This document shows positions 49,251-58,281 of a stretch of 64,000 nt of DNA, piece after piece. The notes below the pieces were generated by a model. It was given only the letters and a program-made list of their open reading frames with translations. It ran no database searches and was not told where the DNA came from. Position numbers and translations under genes: made by a program. Origin of the DNA: Paramagnetospirillum marisnigri (lineage in GTDB: Bacteria; Pseudomonadota; Alphaproteobacteria; Rhodospirillales; Magnetospirillaceae); the NCBI RefSeq assembly GCF_001650715.1, contig NZ_LWQT01000044.1, positions 248,001 through 312,000 on the forward strand, in the 5' to 3' direction. The first letter of the stretch is position 1. Each line of letters begins with the position of its first letter.

Positions 49251-52098
49251 GCTGGTGAGCATCGACGGCATCCGAGCAGCGGTGGCAGGTTCCGGGATGG
49301 CTGGCGGTGCCGACCTCGTGCAGCACCTTCCAGCAGCGCTGGCATTTCTCTCCCTGGGCCGGGTGGGGGGCCACCGAGACGCCGGGAACATCGGCCAGCG
49401 AGAAGTCTTCGGGCTTGGGCATGCCGTCAATCACCACCATGCCCGAGGTGATGCAGATTTCCGACATGTCGAGGCCATCGAGCAGGCAATGGATATCGCT
49501 GGACACGATCAGCAGCGGCGCTGCCTGCAAGCTGGAACCGATGCGCTTGGCGACGCGCTCCACCTCAAGGGCGCCGGTGACCACCCGGCGAACCTCGCGG
49601 ATGCGGGCCCATTTGGCCGCCAGGGCATCATCGCGCCACGCGGCGGGAATCTCGGGGAACTGTTCCAGATGGACCGAGCCGGTCTCGGAGGGATGGCGGG
49701 CCAGCCAGGCTTCCTCGGCGGTGAAGCTGAGGAAGGGCGCCAGCCACTTGCACAGGGTGTCGAGCAGCAGATTGAACACGGTGCGGGCGGCGCGGCGCCG
49801 GATGGAATCCGCCTTGTCGCAATACAGCGCATCCTTGCGGATATCGAAATAGAAGGCCGACAGGTCGACGGCGCAGAAATTGTGCAACTCGGTGAACAGG
49901 CCATGGAAGGCGAAGCCGTCGCAGGCGGCGCGGACCTGTCCATCCAGCTCTTGGAGCCGGTGCAGAACCCAGCGTTCCAGCTCGGGCATCTGGTCCACCG
50001 GCAGCGCCTCGGCGTCGGAGAAACCCTCCAGGGCGCCCAGCAGATAGCGGAGCGTGTTGCGCAGGCGGCGGTAGATATCGACCTGGGTCTTGAGGATTTC
50101 CGGGCCGATACGCAGGTCGTCGGAATAGTCCGAGCCCACCACCCACAGCCGCAGGATGTCGGCCCCCTGTGCCCCCACCACTTCCTGGGGGCTGACCACG
50201 TTGCCCAGCGACTTGGACATCTTGCGGCCCTGCTCGTCCAGAACGAAGCCATGGGTCAGCACCGCGTCATAGGGCGCCCGGCCCCGGGTGCCGCAGCTTT
50301 CCAGCAGGGAAGAATGGAACCAGCCGCGATGCTGGTCCGAGCCCTCCAGATACAGCGAGGCGGGCCAGGACAGGCGCGGCCACTCCTCGCCTTCCAGCAC
50401 GAAGGCATGGGTGCAGCCCGAATCGAACCAGACATCCAGGATGTCGAATACCTGATCATAGTCCTCGGGTTTGCGGCCCTGCCCCAAGAAACGCTCGGGC
50501 TTCGACGTGAACCAGGCATCCGAGCCCTCGGCCTTGAAGGCCTCGACGATGCGGTCGACCACCGCCTGGTCGCGCAGGGGCTGGCCGCTGGCCTTTTCCA
50601 CGAAGACGGCGATGGGCACGCCCCAGGCGCGCTGGCGCGACACGCACCAGTCGGGGCGGTTCTCGATCATGGAGCCGATGCGGTTGCGACCCTGGTCGGG
50701 GACGAAGCGGGTGGCGGCGATGGCGTCCAGCGCCTTGGCGCGCAGGCCCGTGCTCTCCATGGAGATGAACCATTGCGGCGTGTTGCGGAAGATCAACGGT
50801 GCCTTGGACCGCCAGGAATGGGGATAGGAGTGCTCGACCTTGCCATGGGCCAGCAGATTGCCGCAGGCGGTCATGGCCTCGATCACCGGCTTGGCGACGG
50901 GGCTGTAATACTTGCCGTTCTTGCCCTGGTTCAACACCTCCATCCCGGCGAAGATGGCCACATGGGGGAAGTACTTGCCATCGGGCTGCACCGTGTCGGG
51001 AATGGCGATGTCATGTTCCTTGCCCAGATGCCAGTCGTCCTCGCCATGGCCGGGCGCGATATGGACGAAGCCGGTGCCGGTATCGGTGGTGACGAAGGAC
51101 CCGGCCAGCAGCGGCACGGCGAAGTCATAGCCGCCCTTGGCGTCGGGGTGGAATTTCAGGGGATGGTGCGCGATGGTTCCGGCCAGTTCGGCGCCCTTGA
51201 GGGTGGCCAGGGTGGTGAAGACGCATTTGGCGTCCTTGGCCACCTGTTCCGCCAGATCGGCGCAGACCACCAGCTTCTCGCCGACCACGGCCAGGGGGGA
51301 GTCCGAGCTTGCCACCTCGACCACCACATAGTCGAACTCGGCGCCATAGGCCACGGCGCGGTTGCCCGGCATGGTCCAGGGCGTGGTGGTCCAGATCACC
51401 ACCTTGGCGCCTTCGAGGGCGGGATGGCTGGCGGTGACCACCGGGAACTTGACCCAGATGGTGACGGAGGTGTGGTCGTGATATTCCACCTCGGCCTCGG
51501 CCAGGGCGGTCTTTTCCACCACCGACCACAGCACCGGCTTGGCGCCCTTGTAGAGCGATCCGTCCATCAGGAACTTGCCCAGCTCGGCCACGATCACCGA
51601 TTCGGCGTGGTTGGTCATGGTGGTATAGGGATGGTCCCAATCGCCGACGACGCCGAGCCGCTGGAACTCCTCCTTCTGGATGGCAATCCACTTGGCGGCG
51701 AACTGGCGGCATTCCTCGCGGAAGGTGACGATGTCGATCTCGTCCTTGTCCTTGCCCGCTTCCCGGTACTTTTCCTCGATCTTCCATTCGATGGGCAGGC
51801 CGTGGCAGTCCCAGCCCGGCACATAGTCGGCATCCTTGCCCAGCATCTGCTGCGACCGGGTGATGACATCCTTCAGGATCTTGTTGAGCGCGTGGCCGAT
51901 ATGCAGATTGCCGTTGGCATAGGGCGGGCCATCGTGAAGGATGAACTTTTCCCGGCCCTTGGACGTCTCGCGCAGGCGGTCGAACAGTCCGATCCTGGCC
52001 CAGCGCTCCAGCAACTTGGGCTCCAGATCGGGCAGGCCCGCCTTCATGGGGAAGTCGGTCTTGGGCAGGAAGACGGTGCTTTTCAGGTCGACGCTCAT
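49243..52098 (-). CDS. ileS: Isoleucyl-tRNA synthetase
   Basis: 951 aa, class I synthetase. The HIGH motif is in GNLHIGHALNKILKD (about residue 62) and KMSKS in EQGRKMSKSLGNVVSP. The CP1 editing domain lies between (TTTPWTMPGNRAVAYG). The C-terminal zinc finger is complete: GEKCQRCWKV and GTCHRCSDA. Both ends agree with bacterial IleRS, so it is full length. It lies 10 bp downstream of ribF. Confidence 0.97.
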   Translation of the reverse strand: MSVDLKSTVFLPKTDFPMKAGLPDLEPKLLERWARIGLFDRLRETSKGREKFILHDGPPYANGNLHIGHALNKILKDVITRSQQMLGKDADYVPGWDCHGLPIEWKIEEKYREAGKDKDEIDIVTFREECRQFAAKWIAIQKEEFQRLGVVGDWDHPYTTMTNHAESVIVAELGKFLMDGSLYKGAKPVLWSVVEKTALAEAEVEYHDHTSVTIWVKFPVVTASHPALEGAKVVIWTTTPWTMPGNRAVAYGAEFDYVVVEVASSDSPLAVVGEKLVVCADLAEQVAKDAKCVFTTLATLKGAELAGTIAHHPLKFHPDAKGGYDFAVPLLAGSFVTTDTGTGFVHIAPGHGEDDWHLGKEHDIAIPDTVQPDGKYFPHVAIFAGMEVLNQGKNGKYYSPVAKPVIEAMTACGNLLAHGKVEHSYPHSWRSKAPLIFRNTPQWFISMESTGLRAKALDAIAATRFVPDQGRNRIGSMIENRPDWCVSRQRAWGVPIAVFVEKASGQPLRDQAVVDRIVEAFKAEGSDAWFTSKPERFLGQGRKPEDYDQVFDILDVWFDSGCTHAFVLEGEEWPRLSWPASLYLEGSDQHRGWFHSSLLESCGTRGRAPYDAVLTHGFVLDEQGRKMSKSLGNVVSPQEVVGAQGADILRLWVVGSDYSDDLRIGPEILKTQVDIYRRLRNTLRYLLGALEGFSDAEALPVDQMPELERWVLHRLQELDGQVRAACDGFAFHGLFTELHNFCAVDLSAFYFDIRKDALYCDKADSIRRRAARTVFNLLLDTLCKWLAPFLSFTAEEAWLARHPSETGSVHLEQFPEIPAAWRDDALAAKWARIREVRRVVTGALEVERVAKRIGSSLQAAPLLIVSSDIHCLLDGLDMSEICITSGMVVIDGMPKPEDFSLADVPGVSVAPHPAQGEKCQRCWKVLHEVGTASHPGTCHRCSDAVDAHQHA

Positions 52099-52108
52099 GG
52101 GGGAAATC

Positions 52109-53098
52109 TCAGGTGTTGGGCGATACCGGCACCATGGGGCCGGATTTCGCGGTGAACTTGCGGCCCGCCAGCAGGGCGCGGCCGGTCTCGATATCCTGGG
52201 CGATCTGAGCCCGCAACTGATCGATGCCGTCGAATTTGCGTTCGGGTCGGATGTAGTCGGTCAGCGCCACCCGCAGATGGCGGCCGTACAGATTCTCATC
52301 GACGCCGAGCAGGTGGACTTCCAGCAGTTCGTCGGTCTTGTCGAAGGTGGGGCGGCGGCCGAAATTGGCGACGCCGTCATGCCAGACGGTATCGCCGCCC
52401 TTGTCGATGCCCGCGCGGACCGCATAGACCCCGGCGGCGGGGCGCTGGTATTCGTCCAGGCGCAGATTGGCGGTGGGAAAGCCCAATTTGCCGCCACGGG
52501 CATCGCCATGCTCGACCCGGCCTTCCACTTCCCAGTAATGGCCCAGCAGTTTGGCGGCGTCGGCGGGGCGGCCACCCACCAGATACTCGCGCACCTGGGT
52601 CGAGGAATAGACCTCGCCCGATGGCGCGATGGCGGGCGGGATGACGGTAACGCCGAAGCCCTTTTCGCCGCCCACCTTCTGCAGGAAGGCGCCGGTGCCC
52701 TGGCGGCCCTTGCCGAACACGTAGTCGTAGCCCACCACCACATGGCTGGCGCCCAGGCACTGGACCAGTTGCTCGTCGATGAACTGTTGGGCGGTGATAC
52801 CGGCGAAACCGGCGTCGAAATGCTGCTGGAACAGCAAATCCACCCCCAGCGCCTCGATCAGGCGGGACTTGACCCGGAAGGGAGTCAGCCGGAAGGGCGG
52901 CTGGTCGGGATGGAAGACGGTGCGGGGATGGGGCTCGAAGGTCATGACGCCGTGGGCGACGCCCGCCTTTTCGGCGATGGCGCGGGCGGTCAGGATCACC
53001 GCCTGATGGCCGAGATGGACGCCGTCGAAATTGCCCAGCGCCACCACGCAGCCGCGGTGTTCAAGCTTGAACTCGCCACAATGCCGGACAAGGCGCAT
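52109..53098 (-). CDS. ribF: Bifunctional riboflavin kinase/FAD synthetase
   Basis: 329 aa from the ATG at 53096-53098; a TTG nine codons upstream is less likely. The N-terminal FAD synthetase domain has GNFDGVHLGHQAVI and SSTQVREYLVGG. The C-terminal riboflavin kinase domain has GKLGFPTANLRLDE and GVANFGRRPTFD. It makes FMN and FAD from riboflavin and ATP. The ribF-ileS-lspA order is conserved in many bacteria. Confidence 0.96.
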   Translation of the reverse strand: MRLVRHCGEFKLEHRGCVVALGNFDGVHLGHQAVILTARAIAEKAGVAHGVMTFEPHPRTVFHPDQPPFRLTPFRVKSRLIEALGVDLLFQQHFDAGFAGITAQQFIDEQLVQCLGASHVVVGYDYVFGKGRQGTGAFLQKVGGEKGFGVTVIPPAIAPSGEVYSSTQVREYLVGGRPADAAKLLGHYWEVEGRVEHGDARGGKLGFPTANLRLDEYQRPAAGVYAVRAGIDKGGDTVWHDGVANFGRRPTFDKTDELLEVHLLGVDENLYGRHLRVALTDYIRPERKFDGIDQLRAQIAQDIETGRALLAGRKFTAKSGPMVPVSPNT

Positions 53099-53173
53099 CG
53101 ACAACCGAACCCCATGAAAAGCCAAGGCCCAAGGGGTATTCCATTACCGGCCGAAGCGCAAGGCCGCGTGAAT

Positions 53174-53199
53174 GTTCCCGGCCCCGAGGGGCCGGGAAC
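53174..53199. terminator. Perfect 12-bp hairpin, probable terminator between maoC and ribF
   Basis: GTTCCCGGCCCC and GGGGCCGGGAAC are separated by two bases, 9 bp after the maoC stop on the minus strand. There is no T-run, so it may act with Rho or as an mRNA 3'-end stabiliser. No other element is seen in the gap 53099-53207. Confidence 0.55.
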
Positions 53200-53207
53200 G
53201 CTCGGGA

Positions 53208-53642
53208 TCAGCCCTTGGAGGGGACCATCAGGGTGGCTTCGCCGTCCATGACGATCTTGCCCGCCACCGAACAGGTGGTCTTGAAGGTGGCGAACTTCTT
53301 TTCCGGCACCAGGGCGGTGACCTCGACCCGGGCGGTGACGGTGTCGCCGATGCGCACCGGCGCCTTGAACTTCAGCAGCTGCGAGACATAGATGCAGCCC
53401 GGGCCAGGCAGCTTGGTGCCGAACACGGTGGAGACGAAGGCCGCCGACAGCATGCCATGGGCGATGCGGCCCTTGAACATGGTCTGGCTGGCGAATTCCT
53501 CGTTGATATGGACCGGGTTGAAATCGCCCGACACGCCGGCGAAGGCGACGATGTCGGCCTCGGTCACGGTCTTGGCGAAAATGGCCGACTGGCCGACCGA
53601 CAGTTCCTCGAAATACATTCCGTTCAGCGACTCGCCGCTCAT
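53208..53642 (-). CDS. MaoC-like (R)-specific enoyl-CoA hydratase
   Basis: 144 aa hot-dog fold. The hydratase-2 motif is visible as FAGVSGDFNPVHINEEFA (catalytic Asp and His), followed by GRIAHGMLSAAFVSTVFG. Such small MaoC/PhaJ proteins hydrate trans-2-enoyl-CoA to (R)-3-hydroxyacyl-CoA, feeding polyhydroxyalkanoate synthesis or fatty-acid metabolism. A role in PHA is inferred only from family. It is divergent from the small lipoprotein gene at 53785. Confidence 0.88.
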   Translation of the reverse strand: MSGESLNGMYFEELSVGQSAIFAKTVTEADIVAFAGVSGDFNPVHINEEFASQTMFKGRIAHGMLSAAFVSTVFGTKLPGPGCIYVSQLLKFKAPVRIGDTVTARVEVTALVPEKKFATFKTTCSVAGKIVMDGEATLMVPSKG

Positions 53643-53784
53643 TACCGGTCTCCATGGTTCTGGTTGGTGCTGCGTCGCAGCACGAAAGCGGGCGGAGTAT
53701 AGACTCGTGCGCGAAAGGGTAAAACGGAATTGTTCCAAGGCCGACCGTCTTGCCATCGGGCCGTCATTATGGCGGTATGGGGCC

Positions 53785-54066
53785 ATGAAACGACTCCTTG
53801 CCCCGCTCGTGGCGTTGACGCTGGCCGCCTGCGCCGCCTCGGTTCCCTGGACCAGCACCACCGTGCCCAAGGACCAGTGGAAAAGCGACTATTCCGCCTG
53901 TCGCCGATACGCCGACCGCGATGTGGGCTGGCGCGAGGACGACCGCGACAGTGGCAGCCCCTTTCGCGATTACGATCGCCACCAGGCCAAGAAGCGCTTC
54001 GACGCCTCGCTGGCGTCTTGCATGATCGATCGCGGCTATGTTCCCGCCTCCCGCCACAAGGAATGA
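53785..54066 (+). CDS. Small lipoprotein, unknown function
   Basis: 93 aa. The signal peptide MKRLLAPLVALTLAACAASV has the lipobox LAAC with lipidated Cys16. The mature part is short, charged and rich in Arg/Asp, with two cysteines (SACRRYADRDVGWREDD, LASCMIDRGYVP). Not recognised beyond this. It is coupled by ATGA to the next exported protein, so the two may act together in the envelope. Confidence 0.75.
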   Translation: MKRLLAPLVALTLAACAASVPWTSTTVPKDQWKSDYSACRRYADRDVGWREDDRDSGSPFRDYDRHQAKKRFDASLASCMIDRGYVPASRHKE

Positions 54067-54524
54067 CGCCCTTGCGCACACTGCTTTCCCTGGCCTGCCT
54101 GCTGGCGGCCCTGGCCTCGCCCTCCCTCGCCCAGGACCTGCCCAAGGGGCCGAAGGCGCCACCGCCCGAACCCAATCCCGAGCCCATCTGCGACACCGCC
54201 GCGCCGAGTTCGGGTGATTGGCTGATGGGCCGCTGGGTGGCGCCCCATTCCCGCTGGGAGTTCACCCGGGCCGCTGATGGCAAGGCCGCTTTCGGGCTGG
54301 AGCAGAAAAGCGACATCAACAAGGCCCTGGGCTGGAAGCCCGGCACCCGCATCGACGGCAAGGTGACCCGCCTGACCGGCTGCACCGTGCGCCTGGAAGC
54401 GGGAGACGAAGCCGTCCCCGCTTTCGTGTTCGAAGGGGTGCTGACCGCCGATGGCAAGGTCTATGGCTTCGCCGTCAATCCGGCGGGCGACAGCGCCCGC
54501 TGGATTTTGCGCCGCGAGCGTTGA
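54063..54524 (+). CDS. Exported hypothetical protein
   Basis: 153 aa. Signal peptide (RTLLSLACLLAALASPSLAQ, cut after LAQ) followed by a Pro-rich stretch and a beta-rich domain (SSGDWLMGRWVAPHSRWEFT, IDGKVTRLTGCTVRLEAGD). Two mature cysteines might pair. The pattern is like small periplasmic lipocalin-type or DUF proteins, but I cannot name it. Between its stop and bfr1 are 118 bp containing an imperfect palindrome around AAGCTT (54612-54628) and no other gene. Confidence 0.7.
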   Translation: MTPLRTLLSLACLLAALASPSLAQDLPKGPKAPPPEPNPEPICDTAAPSSGDWLMGRWVAPHSRWEFTRAADGKAAFGLEQKSDINKALGWKPGTRIDGKVTRLTGCTVRLEAGDEAVPAFVFEGVLTADGKVYGFAVNPAGDSARWILRRER

Positions 54525-54642
54525 TGCCCTATCCGAACGGTGTAGTATCTGGGGTCCTAAGGTTACGGCGGGACTAGGGCGCTTGTCTTCCCCCGGGGGA
54601 GTGATAGCCTCTTTGAAAAGCTTCCAAACTGGAGTTCCCGCC

Positions 54643-55134
54643 ATGAAGGGCAAGAAAAGCGTCATATCCCGCCTGAACGATCTTCTGGTGGGCGAACTGG
54701 TCGCGGCCGATCAATATTTCGTGCATGCCCGCATGTACAAGGAATGGGGCTTCCATCGGCTATATGAGCGCATTGATCACGAGCGCCAGGATGAGATCGG
54801 CCATGCCGATCTTCTGATCCGCCGTATCTTGTTCCTGGAAGGCACGCCCGACCTGTCCAAGCGCCCGGCGCCGACCATCGGCAAGGATGTTCCATCCATG
54901 CTGCGGGCCGATCTGGACCTGGAACTGGCGGTGATCAAGGAGCTGAAAGAGGCCATCGCCCATTGCGAGGAAAATCGCGACTATGATACGCGGCGCATCC
55001 TGGCTGAAATCCTCGAGGATACCGAGCAGGACCACACTTTGTGGCTTGAGCAGCAGCTGGGCCTGATCGAGCGCATGGGCCTGCAGAATTACCTGCAATC
55101 GGCGGCGGGCAATATCGCGGGAGGCGCGTCATGA
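54643..55134 (+). CDS. bfr1: Bacterioferritin, ferroxidase-type subunit lacking the heme ligand
   Basis: 163 aa. The ferroxidase ligands are all kept by alignment with E. coli Bfr: Glu18 ([11 protein letters not shown]), Glu51 and His54 (DEIGHAD), a Glu at the position of Glu94 ([10 protein letters not shown]), and the Glu/His pair in [13 protein letters not shown]. The heme ligand Met52 is replaced by Ile. The next gene shows the opposite pattern, so the two probably co-assemble into a mixed 24-mer storing iron, as described for Magnetospirillum. The stop overlaps bfr2 by 4 bp. Confidence 0.95.
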   Translation: MKGKKSVISRLNDLLVGELVAADQYFVHARMYKEWGFHRLYERIDHERQDEIGHADLLIRRILFLEGTPDLSKRPAPTIGKDVPSMLRADLDLELAVIKELKEAIAHCEENRDYDTRRILAEILEDTEQDHTLWLEQQLGLIERMGLQNYLQSAAGNIAGGAS

Positions 55135-55613
55135 AGGGCGACAAGGACATCATCACCCACCTCAACGCCATCCTCAAGGTGCAGCTGGCCGCCATCAACC
55201 AGTACTTCCTGCACGCCCGCATGCTGAAGAACTGGGGCTTCAAGGATCTGGGCAAGGCCATCTACAAGGCGTCCATCGACGAGATGAAGGAGGCCGACGA
55301 GGTCATCGAGCGCATCTTGTTCCTGGAAGGTCTTCCGAACCTGCAGGATCTGGGCAAGCTGATGATCGGCGAGACGGTGCCGGAAATCCTCGAAAGCGAT
55401 CTCAAGATGGCCCAGGCCGGACACAAGGCCCTGGTGGCCGCCATCGCCACCTGCGAGACCAAGCAGGACTTCGTCACCCGCGACGAACTGGGCGAAATCC
55501 TGGAAGAACAGGAAGACCATATCGACTGGTTGGAAACCCAGCTTGACCTGGTGGGGGCCATGGGCCTGCCCAACTACCTCCAGTCGGCCATGGGAGAAAT
55601 CGAGGGGGGTTGA
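55131..55613 (+). CDS. bfr2: Bacterioferritin, heme-binding subunit lacking ferroxidase ligands
   Basis: 160 aa. Met52, the heme ligand, is present ([10 protein letters not shown]), but ferroxidase positions are changed: Glu18 to Gln ([12 protein letters not shown]), His54 to Glu, the Glu94 position to Ala ([10 protein letters not shown]) and the Glu127 position to Gln ([11 protein letters not shown]). Alone it should not oxidise iron well. Combined with Bfr1 it would supply heme for electron transfer and iron release. Perfectly coupled to bfr1 (ATGA). It runs into the histidine-kinase gene downstream. Confidence 0.95.
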   Translation: MKGDKDIITHLNAILKVQLAAINQYFLHARMLKNWGFKDLGKAIYKASIDEMKEADEVIERILFLEGLPNLQDLGKLMIGETVPEILESDLKMAQAGHKALVAAIATCETKQDFVTRDELGEILEEQEDHIDWLETQLDLVGAMGLPNYLQSAMGEIEGG

Positions 55614-55614
55614 T

Positions 55615-58062
55615 CTGACCAGCCGGGCACGCACCAGCCATCCATTGATTCTGTCGCTGCTGGTGGTGATATCCATCTGGGTGGCGGTGGGGCTGCTCGT
55701 CTGGCGGGAACGGGCGGAATCCCTCAGAACCAGTGCCCTGCTGACCGCCTCCCTGACCCGAGTGGTCGCCGAGCGCATGGATCGGACCCTGTTCGGCATC
55801 GACCGTCTGTTGAAGGATAGCATTACGCTCCTGCAGGCGAGGGAGGATGTCCACAGGGACATCCTGATCAATCAGATGCGGGTGCGTTCGGCCGACTTCA
55901 CCGAGTTGCGCAATATGTTCATGCTGGACGCCGGGGGGGTGGTCCGCATTTCCACCATCGCCAGCCTCGAAGGTGCCGATCTCAGCCACCGCTCCTATTT
56001 CCAGGACCTGAGGACCGGGGGTGGGCAGGACCGCCTGATCATTACCAGTCCGCTGCTCAGCACCGCCACCGGGCGGGTCGGCATCCTGGCGTTGCGTCCG
56101 CTGTTTGATCGCTCGGGCGCGTTCGATGGCGCGGTGGCCGCCGTCCTCAATCCGGAATTCTTCACGGATATGCTGGGCGGGGTCATGTCGACGGAGGTGG
56201 ATCGCTCGGTCATCGCCAATCTGAATGGCGACGTATTGGCTCGCCTTCCGGGCCAGTCCAGCGATGCCGTGGCATCCATCCGGACCGGCCCGCTGTTTTC
56301 GGAACAGTTGCCGCGCTCACGCTCGGGAACCTTCATCGCCGAGAGCGCGTTCGACGGCAAGAAGCGCATGGCCTCGTATATCGCCTTGGAACGCTATCCC
56401 GTGGTGGTTTCGGTGGGGGTCACCGTGGAAGCGGCGCTGCGGCGCTGGACCTTCAACGCCCTGGTCATCGCCGTGGCCGGGGCGGCCTTCACATTGCTGG
56501 TGGCGATGATCGCCACCCTGCTGGACCGTCGTGATCGCGCCCAGTCGCGGGCGGCAGCGGCCCTGATCGCCAGCGAGGAGCGCTATCGGACGCTGGTGGA
56601 AGGCCAGAAGGACCTGATCCACCGTTACCTGCCCGATACCACCCTGGTGGCATTCAATCAGGCCTATGCCGATTTCCACGGGCAGCCCCGGGCTGTCCTG
56701 ATGGGCAAGAAATGGCTCGATGTGGTGCCCGAACCCATGCGGGCCGATATCCTGGCGGCATTGGCCGAGATGACCCCGTCATCGCCGACCCACGAGGATC
56801 TGCGCAAGGTTCCGCGCCCCGGCGATGGGGTCGAACGCTGGATCGAGTGGCGGACCACCGCCGAGTTCGACGAGATCGGCATGCTGCTGGGCTTTCAGAC
56901 CATCGGCCGCGATGTGACCGATGCCCATGCCGCCGAGCAGGCCAATGCCGAGCGCGAGGAGATCTATCGCCAGATATTTCATCACAATCCGGCGGTCAAG
57001 CTGCTGGTGGACCCCGCCACCGGCATGATCGTCGATGCCAACGAATCCGCCGCCCTGTTCTACGGCTATCCCGTCGAGATGCTGAAAAGCCTGCGCATCA
57101 CCGACATCAATATCCTGCCACCGCAGCAAGTGCGGGAGGAGATGGCGGCGGTGGAGCGGGAGGAACGGATGTTCCTGCGCTTCAAGCACCGGCTGGCCTC
57201 GGGCGAGATTCGGGACGTGGAGGTCTATTCCTCGCCCTTCCATGCGGGGGGGCGGCCCTATCTCAGCTCCATCGTGGTCGATGTCACCGAGCGTAATCGC
57301 TTCGAGGCGGAACTGGCCGCCCGCTCGGCGGAATTGGCGCGCTCCAACGCCGAGCTGGAACAGTTCGCCTATGTGGCCTCCCACGATCTGCGCCAGCCGC
57401 TGCGCATGGTCAGCAGCTATGTCACCTTGCTGGGCCGCAGTCTGGCCGACCGCCTCAATCCCGACGAATCCGAGTTCATCGGATTTGCGGTGGCTGGGGT
57501 CAAACGCATGGATGCCCTGATTCTCGCCCTGCTGGAATATTCCCGGGTCGGACGGGCCAATGAGGACCGCGGGATCGTTGACCTGGGCGAGGCGATGGTC
57601 GAGGCCGCCGCCAATCTGGGCCTGGGGAGCCAGGATGTCGAAGCCCGGCTGGAGGTCGAGGGAACATTGCCAATGGTCATGGGCGTCCGTGGTGAACTGG
57701 TCCGCCTGTTCCAGAATCTGCTGGGCAATGCCATCAAATATCGTCACCCCGACCGAGCCCCGCTGATCCGGGTCGGTTGTCGCCAGGATGGCGGCGAGTG
57801 GGTGGTGTGGGTCGAGGATAACGGCATCGGCATCGATTCCAAATATTTCGACCGCATCTTCATGATGTTCCAGCGGCTGCATGCCGAGACGGAATACGAG
57901 GGAACCGGCATCGGCCTGTCCATCTGCCAGAAGATCGTCCGCACCCATGGCGGGAGGATCTGGGTGGAATCCGAGCCTGTGCAGGGAAGTCGGTTCATGG
58001 TTGCGTTTCCGGCGGTTGACCGGACGGCCGGATTGAGCAAGCCTGTCCCTGCTTCCGTTTAG
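55615..58062 (+). CDS. Membrane sensor histidine kinase with periplasmic and two PAS domains
   Basis: 815 aa if started at a CTG at 55615 just behind GAGGGGGG; alternatives are an ATG at 55543 inside bfr2 or a TTG at 55645. Order: TM helix (ILSLLVVISIWVAVGLLVW), Cache-like periplasmic domain (~50-275), TM helix (LVIAVAGAAFTLLVAMIATL), PAS1 (YRTLVEGQKDLIHRYLPDTT), PAS2 (IYRQIFHHNPAVKLLVDP), HisKA with phospho-His in VASHDLRQPLRMVSSY, and HATPase (NAIKYRH, VEDNGIGID, GTGIGLSICQKIV). No response regulator is adjacent. Location right behind bfr1-bfr2 may be coincidental. Confidence 0.87.
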   Translation: MTSRARTSHPLILSLLVVISIWVAVGLLVWRERAESLRTSALLTASLTRVVAERMDRTLFGIDRLLKDSITLLQAREDVHRDILINQMRVRSADFTELRNMFMLDAGGVVRISTIASLEGADLSHRSYFQDLRTGGGQDRLIITSPLLSTATGRVGILALRPLFDRSGAFDGAVAAVLNPEFFTDMLGGVMSTEVDRSVIANLNGDVLARLPGQSSDAVASIRTGPLFSEQLPRSRSGTFIAESAFDGKKRMASYIALERYPVVVSVGVTVEAALRRWTFNALVIAVAGAAFTLLVAMIATLLDRRDRAQSRAAAALIASEERYRTLVEGQKDLIHRYLPDTTLVAFNQAYADFHGQPRAVLMGKKWLDVVPEPMRADILAALAEMTPSSPTHEDLRKVPRPGDGVERWIEWRTTAEFDEIGMLLGFQTIGRDVTDAHAAEQANAEREEIYRQIFHHNPAVKLLVDPATGMIVDANESAALFYGYPVEMLKSLRITDINILPPQQVREEMAAVEREERMFLRFKHRLASGEIRDVEVYSSPFHAGGRPYLSSIVVDVTERNRFEAELAARSAELARSNAELEQFAYVASHDLRQPLRMVSSYVTLLGRSLADRLNPDESEFIGFAVAGVKRMDALILALLEYSRVGRANEDRGIVDLGEAMVEAAANLGLGSQDVEARLEVEGTLPMVMGVRGELVRLFQNLLGNAIKYRHPDRAPLIRVGCRQDGGEWVVWVEDNGIGIDSKYFDRIFMMFQRLHAETEYEGTGIGLSICQKIVRTHGGRIWVESEPVQGSRFMVAFPAVDRTAGLSKPVPASV

Positions 58063-58074
58063 GAGTTGGGGACC

Positions 58075-58281
58075 ATGAAGGTCGCGGCCATTTCGTTCAA
58101 CGACAACCATTCCATCAGCATGGACGTGGAAGGGGTGACCTATATCGGCACCGCCCAGCCGCTGCAGCTTGATGACGGGACCTGGTTCCTGGAACTGCTG
58201 ATCCGCACCAAGACCGGCACGGTGGCATTGCAACTGGTGGCCGACACCCCGGAAGAGCTTGCCGTTCGCGGCTACGACTGA
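58075..58281 (+). CDS. Small 68-aa protein of unknown function
   Basis: 68 aa, with AGGAG nine bases before the ATG. The sequence VAAISFNDNHSISMDVEGVT ... WFLELLIRTKTGTVALQLVA looks like a small all-beta protein, with no signal peptide. It follows the histidine kinase by 12 bp, so it may be in the same transcript, possibly an accessory of the signalling pathway. Its 3' end overlaps the convergent oxyR gene by 10 bp. Confidence 0.65.
   Translation: MKVAAISFNDNHSISMDVEGVTYIGTAQPLQLDDGTWFLELLIRTKTGTVALQLVADTPEELAVRGYD

Noticed and set aside
48835-52155. Plus-strand open frame of 1106 codons opposite lspA and ileS
   Set aside because: Antisense to ileS, which has HIGH, KMSKS and zinc-finger motifs; no domain in the plus frame.
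54612-54628. Palindrome around AAGCTT upstream of bfr1 as a Fur or Irr box
   Set aside because: Several mismatches between the arms and no match to the iron-box consensus I know; too weak to claim.
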